From NCBI GenBank assembly GCA_902805485.1, contig CADCTM010000526.1:1-10130 (forward strand): a stretch of 10,130 bases of DNA, in the 5' to 3' direction. Shown here piece after piece: positions 1 through 8,100 of the stretch. Made by a program: the position numbers and the translations under genes. This DNA comes from an uncultured Coleofasciculus sp. GTDB taxonomy: Bacteria; Cyanobacteriota; Cyanobacteriia; Cyanobacteriales; Coleofasciculaceae. The notes under the pieces are model-generated. The model saw only the letters and a program-made list of their open reading frames with translations. It was not told the DNA's origin and did no database searches. Within the stretch, counting starts at the first letter, position 1, and each line of letters starts with the position of its first letter.

Positions 1-2
1 AG

Positions 3-272
3 CGGATCACAGACTTTAACTCGTCTGAAGGAGACAAAATTCTCGTTTCTTGCCAGGGGTTTTCCCTTGATTTAGTCATTGGTAGTTTGCCAGAAAATCA
101 GTTTACTATCGGTTCTAGCGCCACGACAGAAAGCGATCGCTTAATTTACGATTCCTGGACAGGCGCACTGTTTTTTGATGAAGATGGTAGCGGAGCATTA
201 GGACAAGTGCAATTTGCGACCCTTGCGTCTGGTTTGTCTTTAAGCAGTACTGACTTTTCGGTTTGTGTCTAA
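3..272 (+). CDS. RTX/hemolysin-type calcium-binding protein, C-terminal 89 residues (5'-truncated by window edge)
   Basis: The reading frame is open from the window edge and stops with TAA at 270-272, so only the last 89 codons are present. The visible residues match the usual ending of cyanobacterial RTX (hemolysin-type calcium-binding repeat) proteins: an ITDFNSSEGDKILV segment, then RLIYDSWTGALFFDEDGSG, then a final VQFATL...LSSTDFSV strand. In that family this block follows the nonapeptide GGxGxDxLx repeats and goes with type I secretion or extracellular location. The nonapeptide repeats would lie upstream, outside the window. A TTG at 87 could be read as a start, but the matching residues before it show the gene begins further left. 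One HIP1 site lies inside it (133-140). It converges on the lectin/DUF11 gene, with 67 bp between the stops. The family call is by pattern recognition; the full product is unknown. Confidence 0.8.
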   Translation, partial: RITDFNSSEGDKILVSCQGFSLDLVIGSLPENQFTIGSSATTESDRLIYDSWTGALFFDEDGSGALGQVQFATLASGLSLSSTDFSVCV

Positions 273-279
273 TGCAAGC

Positions 280-321
280 GTGTAATGAGCAATAAAAATC
301 TGATTGACTTGGACATTACAC
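280..321. terminator. Inverted repeat between convergent genes, possible bidirectional terminator
   Basis: GTGTAATG (280-287) and CATTACAC (314-321) are perfect 8-bp complements separated by 26 bases. Inside them CAAT (290-293) and ATTG (303-306) could extend the pairing. The structure sits in the 67-bp gap between two convergent stop codons, where a shared terminator is expected. It lacks a strong GC stem or clear T-tract, so it is not a textbook Rho-independent terminator. Confidence 0.35.
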
Positions 322-339
322 CAGAAGTAAGTGTCACGT

Positions 340-2805
340 TCAATCAATTTTGACTCGGAAGCGTAGGAATCCTGCATTATTCGGAAGAATATCACCCACT
401 TGTAAGAATAGCGAGCCATTGGGGTTGTTAGCGTCACAGGGAGCGGATGCCGGCGCTAAAGGCGAGAAAAAAGTACCTTTATCTGTATCGGCAGCATTAG
501 TTTGAGGTATCTGTGTTCCACCTTGATTTAACAAAATGCCAGTATCCGGGGCAAAACTGTTATTAACAAACGTGGTTCCCGCAGGAATTGCATCACAAAG
601 ATTGACATTAGTCGCAGCTTGAGAACCAGCAGAAAGGAAATAGATCGTGTACTCCACTTCGTCCCCGCTTCTGACAAGTGTTTGCGGACTAAGCCTAGGA
701 AGCCCAAGCGGTTGTAAGGTTGTCGGCCAAATTCCTGGATTATCATTGGCATCAGTTGGGTCATCAACAACGCTCGTGTAAGCCGTTGTATTTAGTCGCG
801 TGATCCGTTTGACAAGACGCAGAAGTGGTTGAAGCGTACCAATGGGATTTATAGTCGGACTAGGATTATTTGTATCAATTGGCGGAGCTGTCAAAAGCGG
901 GGGTTGATTGACTTGATCACTAATTACAGAACCTTGGTTTTGGATCTGAATGACGCCCTCAGGCAAGGGGTCATTAATTCTCACTTGGAATTGGACAGTT
1001 GCTGCCTCTGCTGATCCAGGGCTAAGGGTTCCGCTTGCGGGAGGTTGACTTGGACTGCTAACCGGGTTGCCATTGACAAAGGGACTAGTTCCCCCTAAAT
1101 CCGCTAGAGCCTGACCATTTAAGTTGCTGCTGTTGGGTACATAAGTCGTATTTTCAGGAATGATATCGGTGAAAACGGTATTCGTCGATGGAGCATTGCC
1201 CCGATTATCGATCGCAATATTATAGACAATCACTTCACCTGGATCAGCAATACCGTTACCATTGGCATCAATTATTTGACTACTTTTAATTGCTCTTAAA
1301 AGAGGGGCAGCAATCACAGGAGTCGTAATCGTTGACGTGTTATCGCCTTGATTATCATCGCCCGGAGTTGTGACGCTAGCCGTATTTGTGACTGTCGGGT
1401 TTGTGCCAACGACACCCGTCGGTAGAACTGTAATTGTAATAGGGGGCGCAACACCACCCGGTCTCAATGCAGAGCCAGTGTAACTACAAGTAACCGTTGA
1501 GCCAGTCGCAGAGCAAGTCCAATTATTGCCTGTCGCCGATATAAAATCGAAGCCTGGGGGCAGAGTATCGGTAACGGTAATTGGTCCGCCTGTTGAGCCA
1601 GCCGAAGGAGAGTTTTGTACGTTTAAAGTGTACGTGCCTTGTTGACCGACTGTGAACTGTGCAGGACCTGTTTTAACAATATTGAGATCCGGTCCAATTG
1701 TAGTGATCCGCAGGTTCTGAATTTCGTGAATATTGTTGCTACCCCCCGTCGATCCAGCAAAGCCAAAGTTAAGACTAGGAGGAAGGGTGCCTTGTCCGGC
1801 GATGGAATTTAAGGGAACGCGAGAAATGATATTGAGAAAACCTGCGCCATTTCTATAGTCAATGTCAACAGAGATTTGGTTATCTGGAGTTAGGGTGATT
1901 CTGGCGGTTTTTTGGACTCCTGCTTGGAGACGATTAGTTGCGTTTGGTTGATCAATACCCTGTCCTGCTGGCAACGTCCCAGTGCCGCTAATGTATCGGT
2001 AGCCACTATTTTGACTGCCTCTAACTGCCACGGCATCAGGTGTACGTCCATCGGGCGGAGGGTTAGTTGGATTAGGATTACCACCTACGCGACCTTCATT
2101 ATTGTTGGAATAGTTGCCAAATTCATCAAATCCCACCCCTACATAACCACCTGCTACCCCAGCTACAACACTAGGCTCCGTACGATTAGCATAACCAAGG
2201 GAGCCACCGAAAGCACCTGCGACCGGCTCACCGGCTCTTGCGATTGAAGCATCAATGAGAAAGAAACTAATCCCGTCAGCGCCATTTCCATTGTAGGTAA
2301 AGAAATCAAAAGTAATAACCAAACCATTTGCCGAAGGAATTCCCCCTTGTGGGTTTTGAGGAGACCCTGGGTTATTGAAAAGCACGAAAGCCGATTGATT
2401 TGCCTTGCTTGAGGTTAGTCTTAGGGTTCCGCTTCCTGCCGGATCGGGAATGAAGGGTGGATTCGGGGTTGTAGTACTTGTCGGACAGGGAGGAATTCCC
2501 TCTCCCCGTCCAGAGGGGTTTGGTGAGGCAACTGGGTTGGCGGCTGTTAGACAGGGCGGATCGGAAGGCGGAGAGCCTGGAGGTGGAAAACCGATACCAT
2601 AGTCAAAATTCTCAGGAACAGCAACCGTCTGATTGGCGAAGGATTCATCAAAGAGAACGAGTTGAGCGGCAGCAGGGGAACTAGCAGCATACATGAGCAA
2701 GAGTGCGCTACTAGTCAGCCAGCCTACATGACGTAAGGATACCCTCTTAGGAGTAGTAGAGTGCCCGTGTAAGCTTGCGACTTGTTGGTCTAAAAATGGA
2801 AACAT
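340..2805 (-). CDS. Secreted L-type-lectin-like protein with three DUF11-type domains (821 aa)
   Basis: Last gene of the four-gene block. Residues 29-47 form a hydrophobic export segment ending SSPAAA, with likely cleavage near A47; the 28 residues before it are unusually long for a signal peptide n-region. Residues about 50-370 resemble bacterial L-type (legume-like) lectin domains: GNGADGISFFLID near 173-185, GYVGVGFDEFGNYSNNNEG near 220-238 (the usual metal/sugar loop), and a closing HEIQNLRI strand at 360-367. DUF11-type beta-sandwich repeats follow at about 372-497, 501-650 and 658-821. The second carries an EF-hand-like loop, DANGNGIADPGE (513-524). The third is the diverged LRLVKRITR/GDEVEYTIYFLS form often seen at the end of cyanobacterial surface proteins. 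The only six cysteines fall as pairs in separate regions (85/107, 431/440, 737/790), which suits disulfides outside the cytoplasm. ATG at 2803-2805 is the first start in a frame open upstream into the previous gene. There is no Shine-Dalgarno, only a T8 run just before it on the coding strand. A role in glycan binding or adhesion is inference; no LPXTG or other known sorting signal is seen. Confidence 0.85.
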   Translation of the reverse strand: MFPFLDQQVASLHGHSTTPKRVSLRHVGWLTSSALLLMYAASSPAAAQLVLFDESFANQTVAVPENFDYGIGFPPPGSPPSDPPCLTAANPVASPNPSGRGEGIPPCPTSTTTPNPPFIPDPAGSGTLRLTSSKANQSAFVLFNNPGSPQNPQGGIPSANGLVITFDFFTYNGNGADGISFFLIDASIARAGEPVAGAFGGSLGYANRTEPSVVAGVAGGYVGVGFDEFGNYSNNNEGRVGGNPNPTNPPPDGRTPDAVAVRGSQNSGYRYISGTGTLPAGQGIDQPNATNRLQAGVQKTARITLTPDNQISVDIDYRNGAGFLNIISRVPLNSIAGQGTLPPSLNFGFAGSTGGSNNIHEIQNLRITTIGPDLNIVKTGPAQFTVGQQGTYTLNVQNSPSAGSTGGPITVTDTLPPGFDFISATGNNWTCSATGSTVTCSYTGSALRPGGVAPPITITVLPTGVVGTNPTVTNTASVTTPGDDNQGDNTSTITTPVIAAPLLRAIKSSQIIDANGNGIADPGEVIVYNIAIDNRGNAPSTNTVFTDIIPENTTYVPNSSNLNGQALADLGGTSPFVNGNPVSSPSQPPASGTLSPGSAEAATVQFQVRINDPLPEGVIQIQNQGSVISDQVNQPPLLTAPPIDTNNPSPTINPIGTLQPLLRLVKRITRLNTTAYTSVVDDPTDANDNPGIWPTTLQPLGLPRLSPQTLVRSGDEVEYTIYFLSAGSQAATNVNLCDAIPAGTTFVNNSFAPDTGILLNQGGTQIPQTNAADTDKGTFFSPLAPASAPCDANNPNGSLFLQVGDILPNNAGFLRFRVKID

Positions 2806-2875
2806 GGCGCAAAAAAAATTGAAGGATGATCTGAAGCTAGTCTGTAGCCCACACGTGCAGTTGAGCGGTCGAGTA

Positions 2876-5095
2876 CTACCGTTCTAGTTGCAAGTCTGAT
2901 TCTTGGTTTTCAAAGATGATGTCCAAGCCTCTGGTGTCTTGGAAGATAAACTCAGCACGACGATCACGGGCGAAATCAACAATGTTCCGGCCAGGAGTGA
3001 GAAGCCGTCTTTCCCCAAAGGAGCGAATCGTCATCCGTTCAGGACTAATACCTTGGCGCAGTAGATAATTTCGGGCAGCTATCGCTCGACGTTGACCCAA
3101 TGCCAGGTTGTAGGCATTGCTTGCACGGGGGTCTGTGTGTCCTTCAATGTCAACGATGAGGAACGGATAAGTCCGTAGTACTTCGGCAATTTTGTCAAGT
3201 ACGGCGGCACTAGCTGGGCTAATTGTTGATTGATCCAGTGCAAAGTGGATATTCCTCGGTACCCGCAAGCGTACAGGGGTTGGTGGTAATTCTGGTGGTG
3301 GTGTTTGTGTGATCGGCGGGGTTGGCGGTGCTGGGGGCGTTGTGCATTGGGGAATTGGGCGCTTAGGGTTGTTCGGGCGATCCTGCGGCGGTGGGGATGG
3401 TGCTATACTTGCCGTCGCTGATTGCACGATCGCATTTACTGCTGGTTCCGATGTCCCATACCGGGGGTCGGTTGCGATCGCACTTACTCGCTCTCCTGGC
3501 TGTATAGTGCTTACTGTGACATTGAATTGCCCTTGTTCGTTTGTCGTAACACTCGTTAGTGGTTCACTCAAGGGACCATGGGGAATCGTCGTATTTTCGC
3601 CAACTCGATAAATTGTCACGGTTGAACCCGGATCAGCAATGCCTTCCAGTTTCACACTAGTCCCCAGCATCACGAATTCACGAGTGATAAATTCTGGGGC
3701 ATTAATCGCCGAGTTACCAGTATCTAGCCGTCGGTTCGGAGAATTGCGCTGTGGATTCGGTCCATCGCCACGTTGATAATCCACAGCGTCAACATTAGGC
3801 TGGGTATTGAGGTCAATACTTAAACCTTCTAGCGCCGTAAAGCGGTTGTTCTCAATAATATTGCGATCGCTTTTCGGATAAGACGTAACCACAACACCCG
3901 GTCCCGACTGTCCAAGAATTTGGTTCCCACTGACTTGGTGATTATCCCCCATCAGGTAAACCGCCGCCCGTCGCAAACGCCTTCCGTTATAAGTAATTTG
4001 ATTATTCTGAATCTGTGCCGTCCCTTGAGGCTTAAATAAAAACACCCCACTGCCATCATTTCCACAAATTAAATTACCTGCAATTTGCGAGTTATCAATC
4101 GCCCCTTCTAAACGAATCGCATCCGGCATTCCCGCCACACCATTGCCGACGATGATATTTTCACTGACAACTAAATTCTTTGCCTGAACCGAAGTAATAA
4201 TTGCACTGCCTTCATGGTTAGCAATGCGGTTGCGGCGAATTGTCGTTCCCAGACTATTAAAAACTGATACCCCAAACGCCGATAGCTTGTCCGGCACTCG
4301 TTCACTCGGTGTAATTCCCAACCAATTGTTCTCAATTACAACGTTTTTTGGGGCATCTCGATCTGAAAACGGAAAGCTTGAGTTCGGTGGTGCGGCACGA
4401 CTGATTTCGGGAGGCGGTTGTTTGTGGGCAATAAATATATCTGCGGGTGGCGTACTCAGCGTTGGGCCTTGGGTAGTCTCGCCAAACCCATGAAGGCTCA
4501 AACCCCTGACGGTGACGCCATCAGCGACGATAGTTAACCCGCGCAAGATTTCCCGGTTAGGGGCGGGTGCAATTTCTACAACCGGAATTGGAATTGCAAT
4601 TTCCGCTGTTGCTGATTTCGTGGCGTCATATCCGGGTTGAGTCGTGCCATCAACTACCAATCCCGGACTATCCAAGTCAGGTAAACTTTCCTGGAGACGG
4701 ATGATCGTTTGGTTTGGGGGCAAATTAAACTCAATACGTGAGGGGGCATCGGCACTCAGAAGTTTAACCTGAGCTTTTTCCGCCTCACTTAAGCGATCAA
4801 GACTAAGCTGTCCGTTGACAAGGGCGATCGCTTCTCGTAATGTAATCGCACCATCAGGCTCAATTGCCCCATCCTGATTGCTATTGACAAAAACGCTTAA
4901 ATGTGAGCTTACGGTCTGGGCGGTTGCGAGTGTTGGAACAGAAGCGGCAATTAAAAATGGACAATTAAAAATTAAAATTCTGATCGCAAAGTGGTAGTGA
5001 GTCCACAAGCGTCGAGTTTTAATTTTTAGAGATTGATTTTTAATTCTTACCGAGTTCCTAATCTCAAGCTGTTTACCTTTATGATTCATCGTCAC
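2876..5095 (-). CDS. Parallel beta-helix protein with C-terminal OmpA-like peptidoglycan-binding domain (739 aa)
   Basis: Residues 1-59 form a signal peptide with an atypically long basic part, a core near 36-52 and an ATAQ end. Next comes DGAITLREAI (81-90), a variant of the LREAI motif found at the front of many secreted beta-helix proteins. Residues about 180-425 hold repeated short strands with Asn turns (VVIENNWLGI, TTIRRNRI, LVVSENIIVGN, AQIQNNQITYNG, HQVSGNQILG, NIIENNRF), typical of right-handed parallel beta-helix (PbH1/NosD-like) repeats. An Ig-like region (about 465-555) and a Pro-rich linker (565-610) follow. The OmpA-like domain is at about 614-718. EGHTDPRASNAYNLALGQRRA contains D655 and R670, spaced like the diaminopimelate-binding Asp/Arg pair of OmpA proteins, so peptidoglycan binding is likely. 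No catalytic set for a polysaccharide lyase is evident. Start: GTG at 5095, or in-frame ATG at 5089; neither has a clear Shine-Dalgarno and I cannot decide. The signal peptide is encoded by a palindromic repeat (4949-5045). It lies 60 bp after the barrel gene and 70 bp before the lectin gene. Confidence 0.9.
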   Translation of the reverse strand: MTMNHKGKQLEIRNSVRIKNQSLKIKTRRLWTHYHFAIRILIFNCPFLIAASVPTLATAQTVSSHLSVFVNSNQDGAIEPDGAITLREAIALVNGQLSLDRLSEAEKAQVKLLSADAPSRIEFNLPPNQTIIRLQESLPDLDSPGLVVDGTTQPGYDATKSATAEIAIPIPVVEIAPAPNREILRGLTIVADGVTVRGLSLHGFGETTQGPTLSTPPADIFIAHKQPPPEISRAAPPNSSFPFSDRDAPKNVVIENNWLGITPSERVPDKLSAFGVSVFNSLGTTIRRNRIANHEGSAIITSVQAKNLVVSENIIVGNGVAGMPDAIRLEGAIDNSQIAGNLICGNDGSGVFLFKPQGTAQIQNNQITYNGRRLRRAAVYLMGDNHQVSGNQILGQSGPGVVVTSYPKSDRNIIENNRFTALEGLSIDLNTQPNVDAVDYQRGDGPNPQRNSPNRRLDTGNSAINAPEFITREFVMLGTSVKLEGIADPGSTVTIYRVGENTTIPHGPLSEPLTSVTTNEQGQFNVTVSTIQPGERVSAIATDPRYGTSEPAVNAIVQSATASIAPSPPPQDRPNNPKRPIPQCTTPPAPPTPPITQTPPPELPPTPVRLRVPRNIHFALDQSTISPASAAVLDKIAEVLRTYPFLIVDIEGHTDPRASNAYNLALGQRRAIAARNYLLRQGISPERMTIRSFGERRLLTPGRNIVDFARDRRAEFIFQDTRGLDIIFENQESDLQLER
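4949..5045. repeat. 97-bp AT-rich imperfect palindrome inside a coding region
   Basis: Matched complementary arms are symmetric about position 4997: AATTAAAAAT (4949-4958) pairs with ATTTTTAATT (5036-5045), and AAAAATTAAAA (4967-4977) pairs with TTTTAATTTTT (5017-5027). Inside lies a small hairpin, CGC (4985-4987) and GTGG (4991-4994) against CCAC (5003-5006) and GCG (5009-5011). A further AATTAAAAAT copy at 4963-4972 sits 14 bases from the first. The element resembles miniature inverted-repeat or AATTAAA-type dispersed repeats of cyanobacteria. It encodes about residues 18-49 of the beta-helix/OmpA protein, most of its signal peptide. No target-site duplication was recognised. Confidence 0.7.
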
Positions 5096-5126
5096 TTTGT
5101 CACTTGGCTTGCATTGTGCAGTAGAA

Positions 5127-5147
5127 GGGCGCGTTTATGGCACGCCC
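5127..5147 (-). other. GC-rich hairpin in the 60-bp gap between barrel and beta-helix genes
   Basis: On the transcript strand GGGCGTG, a 7-base loop CCATAAA, and CGCGCCC can form a 7-bp stem with one G-U pair. It begins nine bases after the barrel gene's stop codon. Only a short TTCT follows, so it is a weak terminator candidate. It could instead be an mRNA-stability or partial-termination element setting the ratio of the genes on either side. The shape also resembles small dispersed hairpin repeats common between cyanobacterial genes; that resemblance is from memory. Confidence 0.5.
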
Positions 5148-5155
5148 ATAACGAT

Positions 5156-8100
5156 TTACTTTTCGCTATCGGGAAGATTACTTAAAGGGGTAATTAATTG
5201 CCTCCATAGGGCAGTAGTAGCGAGTCTTTGAGCGTCTAATTCTTTGCTGCTGGAATTTGTCGCAACGGGTTGCACGCTAGATTCCCTCTGTTGAGGAGGC
5301 ACGACACGTTGCCGTCCAAAACCGCCAAAAAGTTCATTAACCTTAAGCGTCAAACTCAAATACGGCCCATCTTTAGAGCGATATCCCGTAAAGTCTCGGT
5401 CATCAACACTACCAAAGCTATAACCCACCCCAACTCGTAAATCAGGTGTCAGGTAATATCCGGTTTCCACCGCTACACCAAATTCGTTGTAATCCGGTGA
5501 AGATTGACCAATCCAACGTCCTTCCACTGCTAAATCGACTTGATATCCAAGCTTGTAGCTTGCCCGCAGTTGGGATAAATAAACAGTTGAAGAGTTGCTA
5601 AAACTCTGGGCTAAATCGGTATTACTGTAACGAAATGCCCCTTTGCCGTAGAATTCCCAACGCCAATTGGGAGCATAAATCGCTTCCAATGCCAGTACGT
5701 GTTCCTGTGAACCTGTACCACTGCCAATTAGTAAGGTTTCAGGAATCGTTGAGGGATTTTTGCGGTATTCATAACGGAACAGTGCATTCCATTGATCACT
5801 ATTCGGGTCACGGTAAGCTAATCCCATTCTTAGGGTTGCTGTATCTCCTAACCCCTCGATGCCTTGGTTGGCAAAGTTAGCTTGTTCATAACGGGCAAGT
5901 GCCGTCAGCGCTGGTGTTACTTTCCCCGCACCTGCAACTGAGAACACTGTGTTGTTATTCCCGGAACCTGTGCGATGCTCAATTCTTGCCGATGCCTGAA
6001 AGTTGGGATTGTTGGAATATTCAACACCGACACTATAAACATCACCGCCCAAAAGCGCTAAAGATGCCGCACTTTGTCCAACGGCATAAGGTTGGAGAAA
6101 CCGCGTCCCCGCTGCTGTCGGCACTGAGGAATTACTAAAGGTGTGTTCGTAACCCAAATTCACCCGTAGTCCCGGCGAAATCACCCAACGGTGATTTAGT
6201 CCCACTGCACCTTGTCCCGTAATGCCATTAAAGCCACTAATTACAGAGTAACGACCCGTAACCGAGGTATTTTCTCCGATTTGCTGTTCTACAATCGTAT
6301 CCAGGCTGGTAATCGAGTTATTACCCAAAATACCGCCATCAAAGAACTGATGCGCCAGTCGCATTGTTACGCCGGGATAAGCTCTCCAATCCAGCCCCAA
6401 AGTCGTACGGTTAGGATAAAGTGGGTCATTACCACTGCCGAGGTTGAGTTCGTTTTGGGCGCGGAAGGTAAATGATTCGGTTATCGGAATGCCTAAGCGG
6501 GAGACGATTTGGCTGGCATTGCCTGTAAATACGTTATTAACCCTGTCATCGCGATCGCGATTTACGTAATCTACGCCAAGGGTGGAGCTACCAATTTGTT
6601 GCTCAATTCCTGCCCGGATCGTGGTTAGAGAGTTACTCACCGCACTACCGGGAGCAGCTTCAACGCCTGGGTTAAATAAGTCAAAAAAGTCGGTACGCAC
6701 AGCAGGTGCTGTACCAAAGTTTACCTCATGGTCATACCCAACAACAAAGCGGGTGCTGTCCCCTAGTCTGGCGGTTGCGGCTGCCCCGTAGCGGGTTTGT
6801 CCGGGTGTGAAGCTTGTGGTGGCATTGTTGCTAAAGTTTTCTTCGACCGAACGGTAGTAGGCACGGGCGTTAATCGCCGACGAAAGATTACTATTAACTT
6901 CAAAGCGGTACGCTGAACCGGCAATGCCACCGAGGAATAGGGAATTATTAAACGAGTGGGCATATTCTCCGATAAACTGCCCATTTTTCCCCAGGGAGAT
7001 CAGAAAATCAGCGCCATACAGCTCAAAGTCTTCTAATCCCTGGTCTTGCCGCAGGTAAGTTGCTCCCAGCCAGCTTTGGGCGTTGAATTCTTGAGATAAA
7101 TTGTACTGTAAGCGCCCTGCATAAAGCCGAGAATCGCCACCGCCGGTATTTTCATATTGATAGCTGACGACAATGCGCCGAACTAACACTGTGCCGCCTT
7201 CTGAGACTTCCCCAGTTGTCGCCGTTGTGCCAAAGGGCTGAAATTCTGTGGCTAAAATTGGACGCCTGAATAACAGTGTGCCTCGGTCGTAGTCGATTTC
7301 ATAATCCGGTCCACGATTTAGGGGTTTTCGCTCAACTACAGTGCCAGGACGATTGAGTTCTTCGGTTTCTATGAAGACATTCTCGCTACCTGGAACAAGG
7401 CGTCGTCGGGAGACAAAGTAATAACCACTCGTACCGTTAGGTGGAATTGTATCTCGCTGGAAGCCTTGGATATCTCCGCTATACAAAGCGGTAAATTGAA
7501 GATTACCTAAGTTGTAGTTGCCTTTAAAACCATGTAGTTGCCGAGTAGTGGCAGTAAAGAGTTGGGAGCCACGGGCGAGTTCCTGGGTGTTGTAGTCGCC
7601 CCACATTACGTAGTCCGGTTCAGCACCGGGGACGCGGGATGAGCGCTCAAACCTTAGGTAAAGACTGTCGGTGGAGGGAGTGAGGTAGTCAACGGTGGAA
7701 CTATCGCCATAAACGGGATATTGTTGTTCGCAAGACTGCGGACCCCGGAATAAGCGCGTGGTTCCGTCACAGGTTTCGTTGAGATTGCGATCGCTATTAT
7801 AAGCTCCGGTAAATAACCATTCTCCTAATTTTCCTGTCGCAAACACTGCACCAGTTAAATCTATTTGCGCTCCATCGCCAATTTCTGGGTTGAGAAAGTC
7901 CTGCCGCCTCCCCCAAAAGTTAGTTCCACCTCGCCCGATGCGGAGATTAACGGAACCTGAAACTAAGGAAGGTCGAAGGTTGGTAATAAATTCAACTTGG
8001 GTATATGCCTCAATCGGTGATACCGGTGTTCTGGTGAGTCGTTGAGGCTCCGTATTAGGCGATTGAAAATTCGGCGATTGAGAATTCGGATTGGAAATTG

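Noticed and set aside
1912..2247. 111-codon open frame on the + strand inside the lectin gene
   Set aside because: It lies antisense to strong coding sequence, its translation has no recognisable domain, and the opposite frame gives a full domain architecture.
2806..2875. Possible Rho-independent terminator using the T8 run before the lectin gene
   Set aside because: No adequate stem precedes the T-run on the transcript strand, and the run abuts the start codon.
3309..3611. 100-codon open frame on the + strand inside the beta-helix/OmpA gene
   Set aside because: Its Gly-rich translation is the antisense of the Pro-rich linker and Ig-like region; no start signal or homology pattern.
4949..5045. 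Reading the palindrome as intergenic, with the beta-helix gene starting downstream
   Set aside because: No good start follows it before the ATAQ cleavage region, and without it the OmpA-domain protein would have no export signal. A TTG at 5008 lies inside the palindrome itself.
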